In this document: one piece after another, positions 46,703 to 58,690 of the stretch | How the letters are laid out: each line of letters begins with the position of its first letter | How positions within the stretch are numbered: the first letter of the stretch is position 1 | Assembly (NCBI GenBank): GCA_037178675.1 | Contig: JAYMGJ010000050.1 | Location: forward strand, 62,001 to 126,000 | Direction of reading: 5' to 3' | DNA length: 64,000 nucleotides | Origin: Scleroderma bovista | Lineage: Eukaryota > Basidiomycota > Agaricomycetes > Boletales > Sclerodermataceae | Notes under the pieces: generated by a model | What the model was told of the DNA's origin: nothing | The model's input: only the letters and a program-made list of their open reading frames with translations | The model's database searches: none | Translations under genes and position numbers: made by a program

Positions 46703-49700
46703 ATGGAACGACACGCGAATTTGCACGAACAGCTGTTTTCGAGGGGAAGCGCCACGCCTCCACTCGCTCCTCAGTCCCACTCATTCGCAGTACGCTCGTC
46801 CTCGTCGTCCCCAAACCATCTCGACTCCCTTTTTCACTCCATCTCTGCCCAGCAAATCAACGAATCGACCCCACACGGCGGCAGCAACTCGGCCCCAGCA
46901 ACACCGTCCATGGCTGTAAACGACGACGCCGCCCCAACAGGCTCCTCACCACCCCCAACAGCCGCAGAGAGACAGAGTGCACTGCTCTCTCTCCTTTACC
47001 CATCTGCCAGCGCAGCGCCTGCGTCATCCCAGGCGCCCCCACTCCCCGCAGCTCCTCAGCAGGTCTCCCCACCACCCCCGCCCTCTTCCTCGCAGAGGGC
47101 TGGCCAGTCTCCTCCAAACAACAGCGAGGCTCAAGGCAAGTTCCTGCTCGAGCAGCTGATGGCTGGGTAAGTTTCCACTTTCAATCTTGCATGTAGTCGC
47201 GGGGGGTGCACGGACCCATCCGAAGTACGGATATTAGAAGTAGTTCTATTCTTCATCAACAGGACAGCCCAATGTTCTCATTAGAATATGTTTCGGTGCG
47301 TGGTGATGGAACGTTGGGACCTCACCTTTTCCACGAGGTTTATTACGCTCCCTTTTCAAGCGATACCTCTATCCCTCTCTTCCCCTCCTGCTCTTTGGCC
47401 TCCATGGCGTCCTGGGATTATATCGATACCTTTTTTGCTGATGCTTTCGACAGTACCGCGACCCGCCAAAACTACTCGGAGCCGGCCGTGGCCACTGTGC
47501 ACCCCTTGCCCCCAATGTCGTCCGCTCCTCTACCTCCACCGAGCGAACCCTACCTTTCAACTGAAGGGCCATTGGCTGTCCCAGAGGCCCCGCGAGACCT
47601 CCCTCAACCAATGCCGTTGCCGCAGGCTCAGCAACTGGCTCCCCCTTCTCCACCCAAACCTATGTTCGACTTTGTTTCACCTTTCGACGCCCTTGCTTCC
47701 GCAGCTACTTCCAAAAAGAAGCAAGTTCTGACCTTGGGCGCTAGTCCATCCAGCGGCAATGAAGATTCTTGGACCTCAGCATCCCTCGGCTCCCTCAACA
47801 ATGACCCGAAACGCAAGTCGGTCGAAAATTTGATCGACCAATTAACTAGGAGCCAGGCGCCCTACGGTCCCGGACGGTCATCCCCGTCGCCGACCTATGA
47901 CCCATACAATACTGCCGACGAGTACTCCCAGGTGGAGTCCAACCAGCCTGCTCCCCAGCAACAGCAGCAACCCCGCACAATGCCCCCGCCCCCGCCCCTT
48001 CCGCCCAAGCCTGATCGTGCATCACCTCCCAAAGCCCTTGTGCAACAGCAGCAACATCGTTCGCAGGGACGCTCAGCCGAATCGCCCGTCGGCCACCCTA
48101 TTCCTCCGGCAAGGAAAGAAAAGGATGGTTCTCCGGGCCCACGTCCTTGGAGGAGCGATGGCCGAGGAAAAGGTGGGGTCAAGGGCAAGTCTCAACCAAG
48201 TCCCGCGTACGTTTTCTTTCGTCTTCGTTATGGTTTCTGTATTGCTAACTTTATCATATGTAGTACTCAGCCGCAAATCATCGTCTTCGACGTCTCTCAG
48301 CCGCTGGACGAGGTTCAGGCCCCTCGCGATACTGTCAAATCCACCGCCATCGCCTTGGTCAAACAAGATTCCGTGTTCCTCCCGGGGACAACAATCGGTG
48401 CAACCCACTGGATTGCATACGCCATGACCAGAGGTCGCGTGCGCGTCATATCTCGTTCTAGCGGCGACCGTACGCTTCTGCAGTTGCCAACCGTCTTTGC
48501 ACCGTCAACCCAGGTAGTTGATATGGCTGTCTACGGCAACAGACTTGCAGGTGTCACCTCCGATGGTGGTTTCGTGGTCTGGGAGTTGCCAGAAGTGATC
48601 ACCGACGATGTTCCGTGAGTCCTCGTGCTTTCCGCGTGGAGAGCCTGATCTGAAATTGTGCATTAGGGGTCGCCTGTTACTTTGTATTATCCCGAGTGCT
48701 GATGCTGACCCGTTGCATTCGGTCAAGTGGCATCCGAAACAACCTGACACGTTGGCTGTTGCGTCCGAAACGAAGATGTACCTACTTGATCTGGCAGACG
48801 CTGCGAGGACCTATCGGGGCGAACCCCTACCTCAGGTCGAATTGAACCATATTTCTCAAGTTTTCACTGTTCCTTCAGTAGGTGTTGAACAGTGCATATT
48901 ACTGTTTATCATCTGACAGGCTTTTTCAGCGCCTGGTTGCGTTTGATTTCGATGTTCCTCATTTCGCCTTGGCCACGATATCTGAAGATTCGACACTTAC
49001 GTTGTGGAATGTCCACGATAAGATGCCCTTCTGGACTCACAGAGTCCGCGGCGAGGACATTCCGTCGTCGCTCACGTTCATAGACGATGGTATTGTCATT
49101 GGCCGCAAGAACGGTACCATCTTCCAATTACTGTCCGTTATTTCCAAGAACGTCTTGTCGACGTTCAAATTTGTCAACGGTACTAAGGAGGACCCTGATA
49201 TGTTTGGACACGTCAACTACGACTCCCGCATCCAAACCCTGTGGGTAGCCAACAACCGCAGGGACAGCTTGATTGCTGTCAAGGTCGGTTTCGACGTCTC
49301 CACCACATCCTCTGGTGAACTTGTTCGTGGCGGATTCTTCGAACAAATCGTTGAGTTCTCCGGACCCAAGTCCACTATCCACTTCGTCATTCTGTCAGCG
49401 GACATAGACCCAAGTGGCGAAGAGGCTCACGCGGCATGCGTCGCCGCCAAGGTACCTCCGGGTGAACTTGCCCTCGTGGCCTTCTCTGTTCACTCGACCG
49501 CCGTTGATTAAGTACTCATGCGCAAGGAGTGGTACGATAGCGCACTTGTCAATGCAGCGTCCAAGTTCCCTCCGCCTCCTTACACGCCTCCTCAACAAGC
49601 ACCTGCGCCCGCTCCGATGGATATCAAACCCACCAGACAGATAGCACCAGTCCCCGCTAATGCTGTTCCTGTCCCTCAACAGCAGGTGTCCATGAGATCG

Positions 49701-51533
49701 CGTTCTCCACCCTCGGAAGAAATAGACTCGGAGATGACGCGCGACGAAATTCGTATCATTGACAGTAAGGGCAAGAATGCGAAAGGCAAGAATGTCGCGT
49801 TCAGAGATAGAGATGATCGAGAGAAGAACAAGGTCGACTCTGGTTCCATGAGTGATTCTGGTCTTGTCCAGTTGGTCTCCAAGGAAATTAAGAAAAGCGA
49901 AGAGAGTCTCCACACTCGTATTGGGCGAATGATTGGAAAGGAGATGGACAAGCAAAGTGATTTGACCACCTTATGTGATTTGCTTCCTTGTTCTCATGGC
50001 GCGTGTTTTATAGATATGCGTTTCGAAGAAGCACGCGCGCACGAGCAGGCGGAGGATTTCAACCGACAGGAAAAGATTCTCAAGCTCATCTCGACGGAGC
50101 TCACCAAGAACACAACCCGCGTGGTGGAAATGGCTGTGAAAGCAGAGGTTCAGAACTCCGTTCTTCCGGCCCTCGAACATATCACGAGGACCGAAGTTCG
50201 CTCTGCGCTTAACGACCATGTGGGGCGCGGCCTGACGGAGTACATTCAGAACGTGAGTTGCCCGCGCACCCAGGGCCATCAGGTTCTTTTGTACTGAATA
50301 CGTTCCTTCTTAGAACCTGCCTATTGAGATGGAAAAGTTGCTGCTTCGACCTGATGTCTCTTCGCACTTCGCGAACATGCTCTCTACGAACCTCAATCCG
50401 CTGATCGAAAGATATGTCAAAGATTCCGTGACAAAGAGCTTCCTCCCGGCGTACTCGCAGCAGACCTCAGCAATGCACCAGGACATTCTGCGTGAAATGA
50501 GGGCGGAGATTCTGAATGTCAAGAAAGATTCGATGACATGGCAGACTGAAGCTGCACGAGGTCAAGAGGTCAGTCTTCGATGTTAGGTATCGTTACGAGA
50601 CTGACTCTAACTCCTTGTAGTCATTGATTAGAGAGCTCGAACATTCCGTTAGGGTCCTGTCTGACCAAGTCAAGTTCCTGACGATGAATGCGTCGACCTT
50701 GACCACTGTTCACCATAGAGTGGCTAGCAGTGGTTCTCCCGTTCCTTCTGTGCCCAGCATCAGTTCGATCGCGTCCCAGCCCCTGCACCGTCAGCTCCCG
50801 GCCACTCAATCAGCGGCCTACAACAGCCAGCCCACGACAACAGGTTTCCCACAGCAAACGCAGCCTGCATCTATGCATGGGTCGTGGTACTCTTCTCCGT
50901 CCATTCCCACCATCGCTGCACCTCAGGCGTCTCATCCGCTCGCTCCGCCGCCGCCGCCGCCCCCACCACAGGTACAGGCCCAACGATCTCCGCCTACGCA
51001 ATCTGAGGAATGGGATGACACCTACCTTTCCGTGCTGAGCACGCAAGACCCAAAGCAACTCCGCGAGCTGCTGGCTCGATCGAACCCAGAAATTGTCATG
51101 CCGCTCAGTGGTCCGGGACCGCTGTCTCAGGCTGTAATCTTAACCCTGTTGCATCGCGTAAGCAAATGAAACCCTAAAATGAATGAATTTTTGGCTGACA
51201 ACTCTGGCAGCTCGTTGCGACTGTTCAAGAGACATCGCCGGTCGACGAAACCTTCAAGTCGGCCCTGTGGTGGCTCCAGCGGGCAGCTACTGTATTGAAC
51301 ATCAATGTGCGTTTGTGGTGGTCATGGTGGCTGTCTTTCTGTCGTGTTCTAATCTCATCCTGTGATAGGAGCCTCTTATCTCGCCTTACGTTGCCCGTGT
51401 TGTACCAAATGTCAAGGCTATGCTGAACACGACCAAGCAACGCCTGTCCATTCTCCCAGGTCCGCCACAGCTGATGGACTCGGTGAGGACGATTTCGGAG
51501 ATCCAGGACACGCTCAGCCGCAAGCTCACTTGA
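46703..51533 (+). CDS. EDC4: EDC4/Ge-1 mRNA-decapping scaffold, interrupted by an in-frame TAA
   Basis: P-body scaffold that promotes mRNA decapping. Order: Pro/Ser/Gln-rich N-terminus with a DFVSPFDAL motif; WD40-like half (QIIVFDVSQPLDEVQ, ATHWIAYAMTRGRVRVI, DPLHSVKWHPKQPDTLAVAS, ALATISEDSTLTLWNV); Pro-rich linker; coiled-coil half (SKEIKKSEESLHTRIGRMIG, EYIQNNLPIEMEKLL); C-terminal alpha domain (WDDTYLSVLSTQDPKQL, DETFKSALWWLQRAA) ending at 51531-51533. A TAA at 49509-49511 lies between STAVD and VLMRKEWYDSA in the same frame, at a point with no good intron around it. Introns between 47166 and about 47450 are not fully resolved. Either the gene is a recent nonsense allele, the stop is read through, or the base is an assembly error. 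Confidence 0.85.
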
Positions 51534-53022
51534 GGGAGAGAAAAAATGCTTATGTACCTAACTTGACTTTTTGTTTTTCTGTAATGGTTTCTTTTTACGG
51601 TGTTTGGCACGATTCGATCAGCTGTTGCACGTTCTTCATGACCCTTACTCCCCTTGACGTCTTTTCTACTACCATATGATTTGTGTCCGCCTTGTGTTGA
51701 CAACAGTGTCACGCACGCTCGGAATTCTATCTTTACCTGATAAGTGCAAGTCTAGGGCATGTGAGGATGGTCAGCTGTTTGGAATGTCGCCAAGAGGGCG
51801 CCACTCGGAGTGGTTGTAGCTTATGAATTCTATTCATCCAGAAAATGCCTTCTCCATATAAGTGCAAGTGGGGAGGCTCATAGCTTACTAATACGAACTC
51901 TATTGTCATCCAGAAAATGCCTCACTGATAAGATTCCGGCCGAAAGCTTGTCCGTCCTAACAAAAGTAAACAGGGGCTAATGGTATAAATACTGGGTCCA
52001 CAGGACAGGAAATGCCCAGCTTCAGACTCCCATTTGAACACGACTCGATAATCAACATGATCTCTGTAGGTGTTTTTCTCGTTGGTGATCGTTACAAGTT
52101 GCTCACCCGTCTTGCAGAACGTTATGCTCGTCAACAACCACGGAGCCTGCGGCAACGCGAACTGCAGCTGTGGCGAAGGGTCGGTGCATTCCACTTATCG
52201 CGTTATACCTGTTTGATTTACCCTTTTGCGACGCAGCTGCCAATGCAAGGCTGGCGAGTGCAAGTGCTAAATGTCTCGTCCCAATCGCCCTACAGTTCAG
52301 TCGTGGTGCTATGGTGTAGGCGATGTGTGTATGATACTACCAGACGAAGCCAAGTTTGAATTTGAATTGTGCTATCCTCGCGAATGATGCTATTAGTCCT
52401 GAAGAGTTCACTTCCGGAAAGAAGCCACCTTCGTTTTGCATTGCATCGGGGCCGAGACATCGGACCGAGATCTGGCTTGGGTGAATTATACTTTGACATG
52501 GCGTGCTTGCACAGGTGCTGCCACTAAATATATGTGCAAATATTGCGTCTTACTGCCACTAGTCTACTCTCGCATGCCATTTTTACCTATGTACAAAGTT
52601 CAAAAGGTGGTCTGGGATTCGTCCAGCAGCGCAAGCCCGCTAGACCCACCGATTAATCGTCAAATAGCTAAATCTCGGTGTAACAAAGCCACCTATACCT
52701 ATGACGTTGTGAAACGTCGAATACCAGCGCACAAGTCGCATATCGAGCGACTTCTGGGTGAAAATGCACAGCAACGAATGCCCGCCTGCCCAAACTCTAC
52801 ATTTGTTCAACGTAAGTTACTGCAATGCTGTGGTGTAACCGCAGTACATGAGCAAGCATCGGCGGTGCCATTTGTGCGTGATGAAAGATTTGATGTGTTA
52901 CCATTACTCGGAGTAAGTTGGATACATGCTGTATACGTGCCTACAAATGGGGGGATTTCTAGCAGCCTACTCCAGTCTACGGATGTCAGCGGCTATGGAG
53001 TTGTTCTAAACGAGGTCTTCAC
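51534..53022. other. intergenic with an unsupported 197-codon frame
   Basis: Frame 52436-53029 (+) starts with MHCIGAETSDRD. It has no recognisable motif and unremarkable composition, and it slightly overlaps the BET4 3' end; I do not call it a gene. Between 51735 and 51925 there are two imperfect copies of a GATAAGTGCAAGT ... CATCCAGAAAATGCC unit. Confidence 0.4.
51735..51925 (+). repeat. imperfect tandem repeat, two units
   Basis: Shared strings ATAAGTGCAAGT and CATCCAGAAAATGCCT recur about 75 bp apart with intervening differences (for example CAGAAAATGCC at 51839 and 51911). Confidence 0.5.
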
Positions 53023-54371
53023 TCAATAGGGAATGAGGCGCTTACCAAGTTCTTGGTATCTGAAGCGTCGAGAAGGATCGATGACTTCGAGCTGTTGAAG
53101 CATCGCAAGGCATTCCTCCCTCAGTTCGACATCGTGGGGTCTATGCTTTTCCAGAAGCAGTCTGTTATAATAAACCAAGGAATCCATGCACCCTGGATGC
53201 GCATCAATAATCGCCCATTCATGAAATAAACCCCTTCGTACATTTACTGTCGGGCTGTTCACTCAGTAGCTCTTTAATGACGGCTATCTCTCTTCGGAGC
53301 CGGTCCTCGTTATCCCCTGTAAACTGAAATTAACGAGTTAACCTGTGCATACGAAGGGATCGAACCTGATCCAATCAACCACCTGTGATATATCCATGCA
53401 CTCTGGTCTTCTGGATCCGTATATATTGCATTGTGAACGAGTTCGAACTCTTCAAAAGATTAACATGACTGAACGAGACCGATAAATATCGCCACCTTGG
53501 TCTTGTGCCTTGACCTGGTCCAGTTGTCCCTCATTCCACAGCAACGAATAAATCTTCGAACGTTGGTGCCATGCGCTAAAATTGGAAAAGCTAGCACTGA
53601 TCTTACGGCTTGTATACGTCAGTTCTGCGGTGTCTGGACGCTTCACTGGCATGCTCGCCAGAACATATCTCCTGTAGTTCCAAGCATGGACTTTTCCCGT
53701 ACATTAGAAAAGTCGATGCAAAAAATCGGACAAGGCTGACAGTTTCGTGGATCTGTATTGAGCATCTTTTCCACCACAGCAAGCTCCTTGTCCCAACTAG
53801 CGGTTATCCATTGTCGTGATGGTTGGCCGTCTACAAGGGGCCCATCTGGGATATTATGAAGACACCAACGGCGGTGGTTCCAAAGCCAGTAGATCTTTGG
53901 ATTATCCTTGAGCGCTATAGTTGTCAGCATGAGTTCGTTGGCCAGCAGATCGTTGATTTGCTCAGGGGTACTGTGAAGCTAGCTCAGCGCACATCTTGAT
54001 GCTGATGCCGGAGTGTACCAACCTGCTGTGAAATATTCCATTTAACATGATATTGCGGCGGTAGTTCCAAACAGTGTAGAATTCTGGATTGACCTGGAGC
54101 AAGCATTGGGTGATATCAAAGGCCTCCCTGCTCCAGTCTTTGTTTTTCTTCTGCAGATGAAATTAATCTGAGTCATACACATTGGATTGAATGGAATTAC
54201 ACGCGAGATCACATCGTCTGTCAGTGCAAGGTACTCTGTGATCTTGGATTTCTCTCGCTCCTTCCTCGCTCGGACCGCAGCTTCAGACTGGCGGACGCGT
54301 CTGACGTTGTGCTAGCCCAGCTGTTGGGACCCATCATCAAAGGCATCAGAATTCATTCGAGCTCTCACCAT
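53023..54371 (-). CDS. BET4: Rab geranylgeranyltransferase alpha subunit
   Basis: With BET2 and the escort protein it attaches geranylgeranyl groups to Rab C-terminal cysteines. Exons 54371-54369, 54311-54201, 54150-54023, 53970-53741, 53690-53496, 53449-53366, 53316-53248 and 53192-53023 give 329 residues in phase. PPTA repeats are clear: [69 protein letters not shown]. The N-terminus reads [19 protein letters not shown], where the start codon alone forms the first coding exon. The last exon contains a good GTAAGC donor near 53047, so the extreme C-terminus may differ. Divergent from SYF1, with start codons 87 bp apart. Confidence 0.92.
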
Positions 54372-54458
54372 GAGTGTAGGTTGAATAGATGATAGGAGGG
54401 CAAGCCTAGTTGAACCCAAATGAGGCAATACAAATTCACACTCTTCTCATCCACCAAT

Positions 54459-57400
54459 ATGCCTTCAGTACAAGAAAAGTCCATGGCAGTGGACAACTTG
54501 TCGTCTTACTTCCCTCTCACCTTCCCAATACCAACACCGAAAACTCACCCGGATTTGCTGACTATCGACGATGTACAACGTGAAGAGAATTTGCTTCGCA
54601 ACCCTGCATCCTTTCGAGCATGGTGGTCGGCTATTCACAACACCAGAGAGGCTTTCAACACGCAACTAAAGGCGGAACGACGTGCAGGCGGTGTGACGGA
54701 TGCCAATTCCAAGCTCCTCGGGCCACTCGCAACTCCACTGGCGCGCCGGTCTCTGCAATGTTTGACATACCTATACGAGTCTGCGCTGGTCCAATTCCCC
54801 AACTCCTTCAAACTCTGGAAGTCCTATCTTCAGATGAGGATGTCCTACGTGCTTGGTGCCCCCATCCCGAAGAAGAAAGCAGGCGGAAAGAAGAAATTTC
54901 CAGAAATGAAGGATGCTTTAGAGGAGGAACGGGAAGACGTTGAGGAATGGGATGGTGGATTGGACGGGGTCGTCGGTTGGGAGGAATGGACGGCCCTCGT
55001 TGCAACGTATGAGCGCGCTCTTATGTGGTTGCCAAAGGTACGTGTGTTCCTCCTACTCGTCTGTTATCCTAACCATCGCATTCCTTAGCTACCCCGGCTT
55101 TGGTTGATGTACATTTCCATCTTTTCGAACCCGTGGTGCCCCCCTGCCATCTCATACACACACGCTCGCCGGACATTTGACCGTGCACTTCGCACATTAC
55201 CACCGTCGTTGCATTCACGCATATGGGTACGATATCTCCTCTGGGCCGAAGGCAAAGGCGGTTCGACAATGGTCACAGTGTACCGCCGTTATCTTGCTGT
55301 CGACCCGAGCGTGACTGAGCATTATACGTCGCTACTCCTCGAACCTACAGACTCCGCTCCTCGCCCTCTAGAAGCCGCCAAACTACGGCTATCTTTGGCA
55401 AGAATGGCTGCCAGGGGAGAATATGTCAGTCCGGAAGGAAAAAGTCCTTACCAGTTGCTTGGGGACTTCCTGGATGTCGTCGAGCGCTTCGCTGAAGAGG
55501 TTGGGCTGGACGTTGACGATACATTGGCGGCTAATGCTGCAGATGCCAAAGCAGATGCAGAGGCAAACGAGGCGGCGAAAGAGCCACAGGATCCCGCTAC
55601 TGTGGACGGGGCACTTGTACGTATGGCAGGTCCCCCTGTACCTGTTGCAGCAGATGGGAATCCACTTCCTGCGTATAATGAAGACGAAGACCCTTTGAGC
55701 AAACGTAAACTCAACATTGAACGTATCGTGCATAAAGATGGCCTCGAAGTATACAAAGACCAAGCTGGCCGCTTGTGGACAGGACTTGCAACCTACTGGA
55801 TTAAGCGGGGCGAATTCGACAGAGCAAAAACCACGTTCGAGGCTGGCATAGCTTCGGTCCTCACCATCAGGGATTTCACGCAAATCTTTGATTCTTACTC
55901 TGAATTCAGCGAGTCTCTCCTCAGCGCTATGATGGAGAGTTTGGAGAATCCTGACGAAGAAGAGCATGAGGATGAGGACGCCAAGGAAACGGAAGGCGAG
56001 CTGGATGCCAAAATGCAAGAATTCGAAGCATTGATGGATCGACGCCCGTTCCTCGTCAACGATGTCCTGTTACGACGAAATCCGAATGACGTTCAGGAGT
56101 GGGAGAAGCGAGTGGCATTGTGGGGCGATAACGATGAGAAGGTACGGAACCTCCATCACTCATTCGCGCTTCCGTATTGACATGATTTCGCAGGTGGCTG
56201 AAACGTATACCGAAGCCCTGGAAACAATTCATCCTCGCAAGGCCACTGCTAATCATCATCGATTATATATCAATTTCGCGAGGTACTACGAAGAAGGGGG
56301 AGTGTCTGGCGCCGCAGAACCTGACCTTGACAGTGCTCGAAAGATCCTAGAGAAGGCTACCAAAGTTAACTTCAAGACAGTTGAAGACCTGGCTGAAATC
56401 TGGTGCGAATGGGCAGAGATGGAGCTTCGTCATGAGTGAGTTTGACTTGATATGTATACCGATGTATACCTCTTGCTAACAATTCTCTAGAAACTATGAC
56501 GAAGCTAACAGAGTTATGCAACGCGCAGCAGCGATTCCAAAGGACACAAAGATCAACTACCATGACCATGTACGTTAAACAAGCATCAAAATATATATAT
56601 AAACTCTGACAAGGCGCCCAGTCACTACCTGTACAAGCACGACTATTTAAGTCCTTGAAGTTGTGGTCTTTCTATGTTGATCTGGAGGAATCGATAGGCA
56701 CTGTCGAATCTGCAAAAATGGTCTATGACAAGATCATGGACCTGAAGATAGCTAACGCACAGATCATCGTCAACTATGCCGCCTTTCTGGAAGAGAATGG
56801 TTACTGGGAGGACAGCTTCAAGGTTTTTTGGGACAATCCCGATTGATCTCACGTATGCTAACTGTCTGCAGGTATATGAACGTGGAACGGAAGTATTGAC
56901 ATTCCCGATATCCTTCGAAATTTGGAACATCTATTTGTCTAAATTCATAAAACGATATGTAAGTCGTCCACTTGGTTCGATGTATCGATGCCGACTTTTC
57001 TCCAGGGAGGATCGAAGCTCGAGCGAACGCGAGATCTGTTCGAACAGGCGCTAGAGAAATGCCCCGCAAAGTCCTGCAAGCCTCTGTTCCTTATGTATGC
57101 CAAATTGGAGGAGGACTTTGGTCTTGCGAAGCGGGCCATGGGGATATATGAACGTGCTACGGAAGTAGTCGCTGATGAAGACAAGTTTGAAGTAAGGCAT
57201 TACTTGGACCGCTGGCGTGCATTAACGAACGTCTATCAGATGTACACCATTTACATCGCAAAGGCCACGGCTAACTACGGCTTGCCTGCAACTCGAATAA
57301 TCTATGACCGCGCTATTGAGGTTCTGCCTGCCAAGCAAACCGCCGAGATGTGTCTACGCTTTGCGGCTCTTGAGCGCAAGCTCGGAGAGATCGACCGCGC

Positions 57401-57800
57401 TCGTGCTATCTATGCACATGCCTCGCAGTTCTGTGATCCACGTGTAAACACGAAGTTTTGGACGGAGTGGAACAGCTTCGAGATCGAAACTGGGTCGGAA
57501 GATACCTTCCGGGAAATGCTACGGATCAAACGGAGTGTACAAGCTCAATTCAATACCGAGGCGTCTTATCTCGCTGCGCAAACTATGTCCACTAAGCGCA
57601 ACAATGGTGGTGACGACATTCCTCAGCCCAGTGACCCAATGGCTGCCGCTGAGCAGCAGGCTGGCGGACCGAAAGGTCCGTCGTTCGTAGCGGCCAAAAA
57701 GACGGCTCTCCCAAGGCTCGACGGGTCGGAGCCACCAAAAGCACCAGCACAGGCGGAAGGTAATGCAGATGAAATAGAGATATCCGACGAGGAATCCTAG
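54459..57800 (+). CDS. SYF1: pre-mRNA splicing factor SYF1 (XAB2), HAT-repeat protein
   Basis: Scaffold of the Prp19/NineTeen complex in the active spliceosome. Eight exons (54459-55037, 55089-56141, 56194-56435, 56491-56569, 56622-56822, 56872-56958, 57006-57191, 57240-57800) give 995 residues in phase. Many half-a-TPR (HAT) repeats show the W..Y/W, E and P pattern: NPASFRAWWSAI, FPNSFKLWKSYLQMR, LPRLWLMYISIF, FEIWNIYLSKFIKRYGG, GLAKRAMGIYERAT, NTKFWTEWNSFEIETG. An acidic segment (NPDEEEHEDEDAKETEGE) lies mid-protein and the tail is disordered, ending in an acidic EIEISDEES. Exon 8 follows an intron that is a multiple of three and could be misread as coding. The start might instead be ATG 54420. 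Confidence 0.94.
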
Positions 57801-57836
57801 GTTGCAGTGTATCCATAGTGTGCTTTGTTATTCCCT

Positions 57837-58690
57837 CTACCTTGCATCCCATCTTTCGACCTCCACTGCACAGAGGTCTTCCCATTGTGCTTCCCAACCG
57901 TCTTCCTGAAGGTAAGGTTGCTCGATCCACTGGTTTATTATGTCCTTGGACGTCTCAAACGAGACAGAGTGACTTCGGAGTTGATTCGTTAGGTCACTGA
58001 GCAAGTCGAGCGACTTGTGATACGGTGTGGTGATGGTCCCCAGTGATAATACTGTATGTCTGTGAACACCACATGGCTGGCAAGAAGAAACACGAACCAA
58101 ATTTCTCTAGTGACCAGGAAAGCCATAGGGGCTCTTCCTTGCACCATTTGGGCCCTTTCGTCTTTTGTGCCTCGTGATACAGAGCTTCGAGATTGTCAAC
58201 CACGGCGCCCATGCGTCGCAGCTGCCTTTGCTGCGAGACGATATCGACAAGATGGCCAAGGAAGAGTACTTAAGGGGACTCTTACGAGCTTGGTCAGGAT
58301 GGTATCTAGTTGAATGATGCATTTCTCCATCGTGGCAAGTTTGGGGCCAACAACCGGGGAGCGTGGCTGGCGATTCTGAGGCAGAAGAGCTAACGCGTTA
58401 CTAGAGGAAGGGTTACTCGGCTTTGATCTCTCTCGGATGGGCTATACACACTCGAGTTCCGTTCTCGCATCTATTAGTGTATGTGTGGCTTTCAGCCCAT
58501 CGACAAGAACGAGATCGTCCCATGTTTGAGATATTGACCGTAGTTCCTGTAGCAGCGTTCTGGCTTTCCTGTGGATCGTGGTCTCTGGGGTACGCAATGG
58601 GGACACTGGAGTACCGGGCTGCCTTGGTTGTGACACCGGCGAGGGTGTCGGTGTGGATGGTCCACGGAACGACGCTAGGCGTTTACTCAT
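57837..58690 (-). CDS. conserved-looking helical protein, function unknown
   Basis: Four exons (58690-58448, 58375-58286, 58230-58098, 58051-57837) give 226 residues in phase. Features: a Pro/Thr/Ser-rich N-terminus (MSKRLASFRGPSTPTPSP), a helical segment RKARTLLQELRSISQTWDDL, a heptad-like LATMEKCIIQLDTILTKLQRQ, then a Trp-rich central block PLWLSWSLEKF and a helical C-terminus (KSLDLLSDLTNQLRSH, ending WDAR). Size and helix content would suit a small kinetochore or complex subunit, but I do not recognise the family. It converges on SYF1 with 36 bp between stops. The first codons are also present in the retroelement-linked repeat copy near 63320. Confidence 0.6.

Noticed and set aside
47369..47653. 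Minus-strand frames across EDC4 and SYF1 (for example 47369-47653, 55389-56018)
   Set aside because: Shadows of strongly supported plus-strand exons with clear protein families.
52436..53029. 197-codon open frame (+)
   Set aside because: No recognisable motif, no exon chain, slight overlap with the BET4 3' end; open frames of this size occur by chance in the window.
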